Below, one piece after another: positions 63,997 to 64,000 of a stretch of DNA of 64,000 bases (positions within the stretch are counted from its first letter, which is position 1; each line of letters begins with the position of its first letter). The DNA lies in NCBI GenBank assembly GCA_943736015.1, contig OX031064.1:34771361-34835360 (forward strand). Direction: 5' to 3'. The notes under the pieces are model-generated. The model was not told where the DNA came from, did no database searches, and was given only the letters and a program-made list of their open reading frames with translations. The DNA is from Tridacna crocea (taxonomy: Eukaryota > Mollusca > Bivalvia > Cardiida > Cardiidae). The translations under genes and the position numbers were made by a program.

Positions 63997-64000
63997 AGAA

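Overview
This window looks like eukaryotic, probably bivalve-mollusc, nuclear DNA. It is AT-rich and almost gene-free, and is filled with short palindromic DNA-transposon derivatives, tRNA-headed SINEs and (GA)n/(CT)n microsatellites. There are no operons, ribosome binding sites, rRNA genes or CRISPR arrays. The bivalve assignment is inference: it rests on the general look of the repeats, recalled rather than searched, and on the type of the single receptor gene.

Only one convincing protein gene is present: an apparently intronless aminergic seven-transmembrane receptor on the minus strand (21.65-23.47 kb). It is closest in motif pattern to alpha1-adrenergic-like (OAMB-type) octopamine receptors. 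A possible poly(A) signal lies just beyond its stop, and a possible 5'-UTR splice acceptor lies about 0.6 kb upstream. All other long open frames I examined fall in repeats or look like chance frames.

The rest is a nested repeat landscape, for which I use working family names. A: about 230-bp TTAA-flanked elements with a central perfect hairpin (about 40 copies or fragments; subtypes A1, A2, A3). C: about 200-bp near-complete palindromes ending GGGCCCGTATTCACC. D: 400-770-bp elements with CATCTTCGC termini and 9-bp target duplications. E: about 500-bp element, two inverted copies. F: about 330-380-bp element with TTAAGGTAAGAC ends. G: CCGGTGTAATGCAG-ended palindromes with internal palindromic arrays. 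H: GATCAGACTGCAC hairpin elements. I1/I2: CAGCCTGCGCAG hairpin elements. J: one element with 156-bp internal repeats. K: about 460-bp element carrying a CRE-like palindrome. L: palindromic minisatellite. M: dispersed segments shared between 33.4-34.8 and 60.3-61.4 kb.

Layout: 0-21 kb holds A, C, D, E, G, H, J and K copies, one SINE and a 33-bp minisatellite. 21-24 kb holds the receptor. 25-27 kb is mostly unassigned. 27-42 kb is dense nested repeats (F pair with D inside, a direct duplication, I2 elements, a K/A chimera, an F copy split by two insertions). 42-47 kb has three tandem-repeat tracts (about 110-bp, 27-bp, and palindromic). 47-64 kb again carries A/H/I/K/D/M elements and a 451-bp fold-back element. 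The most unusual signals are stem covariation in the A hairpins, head-to-tail A chains sharing one TTAA, repeated truncation or joining of elements at their hairpin centres, and the fold-back element at 52.45-52.90 kb.
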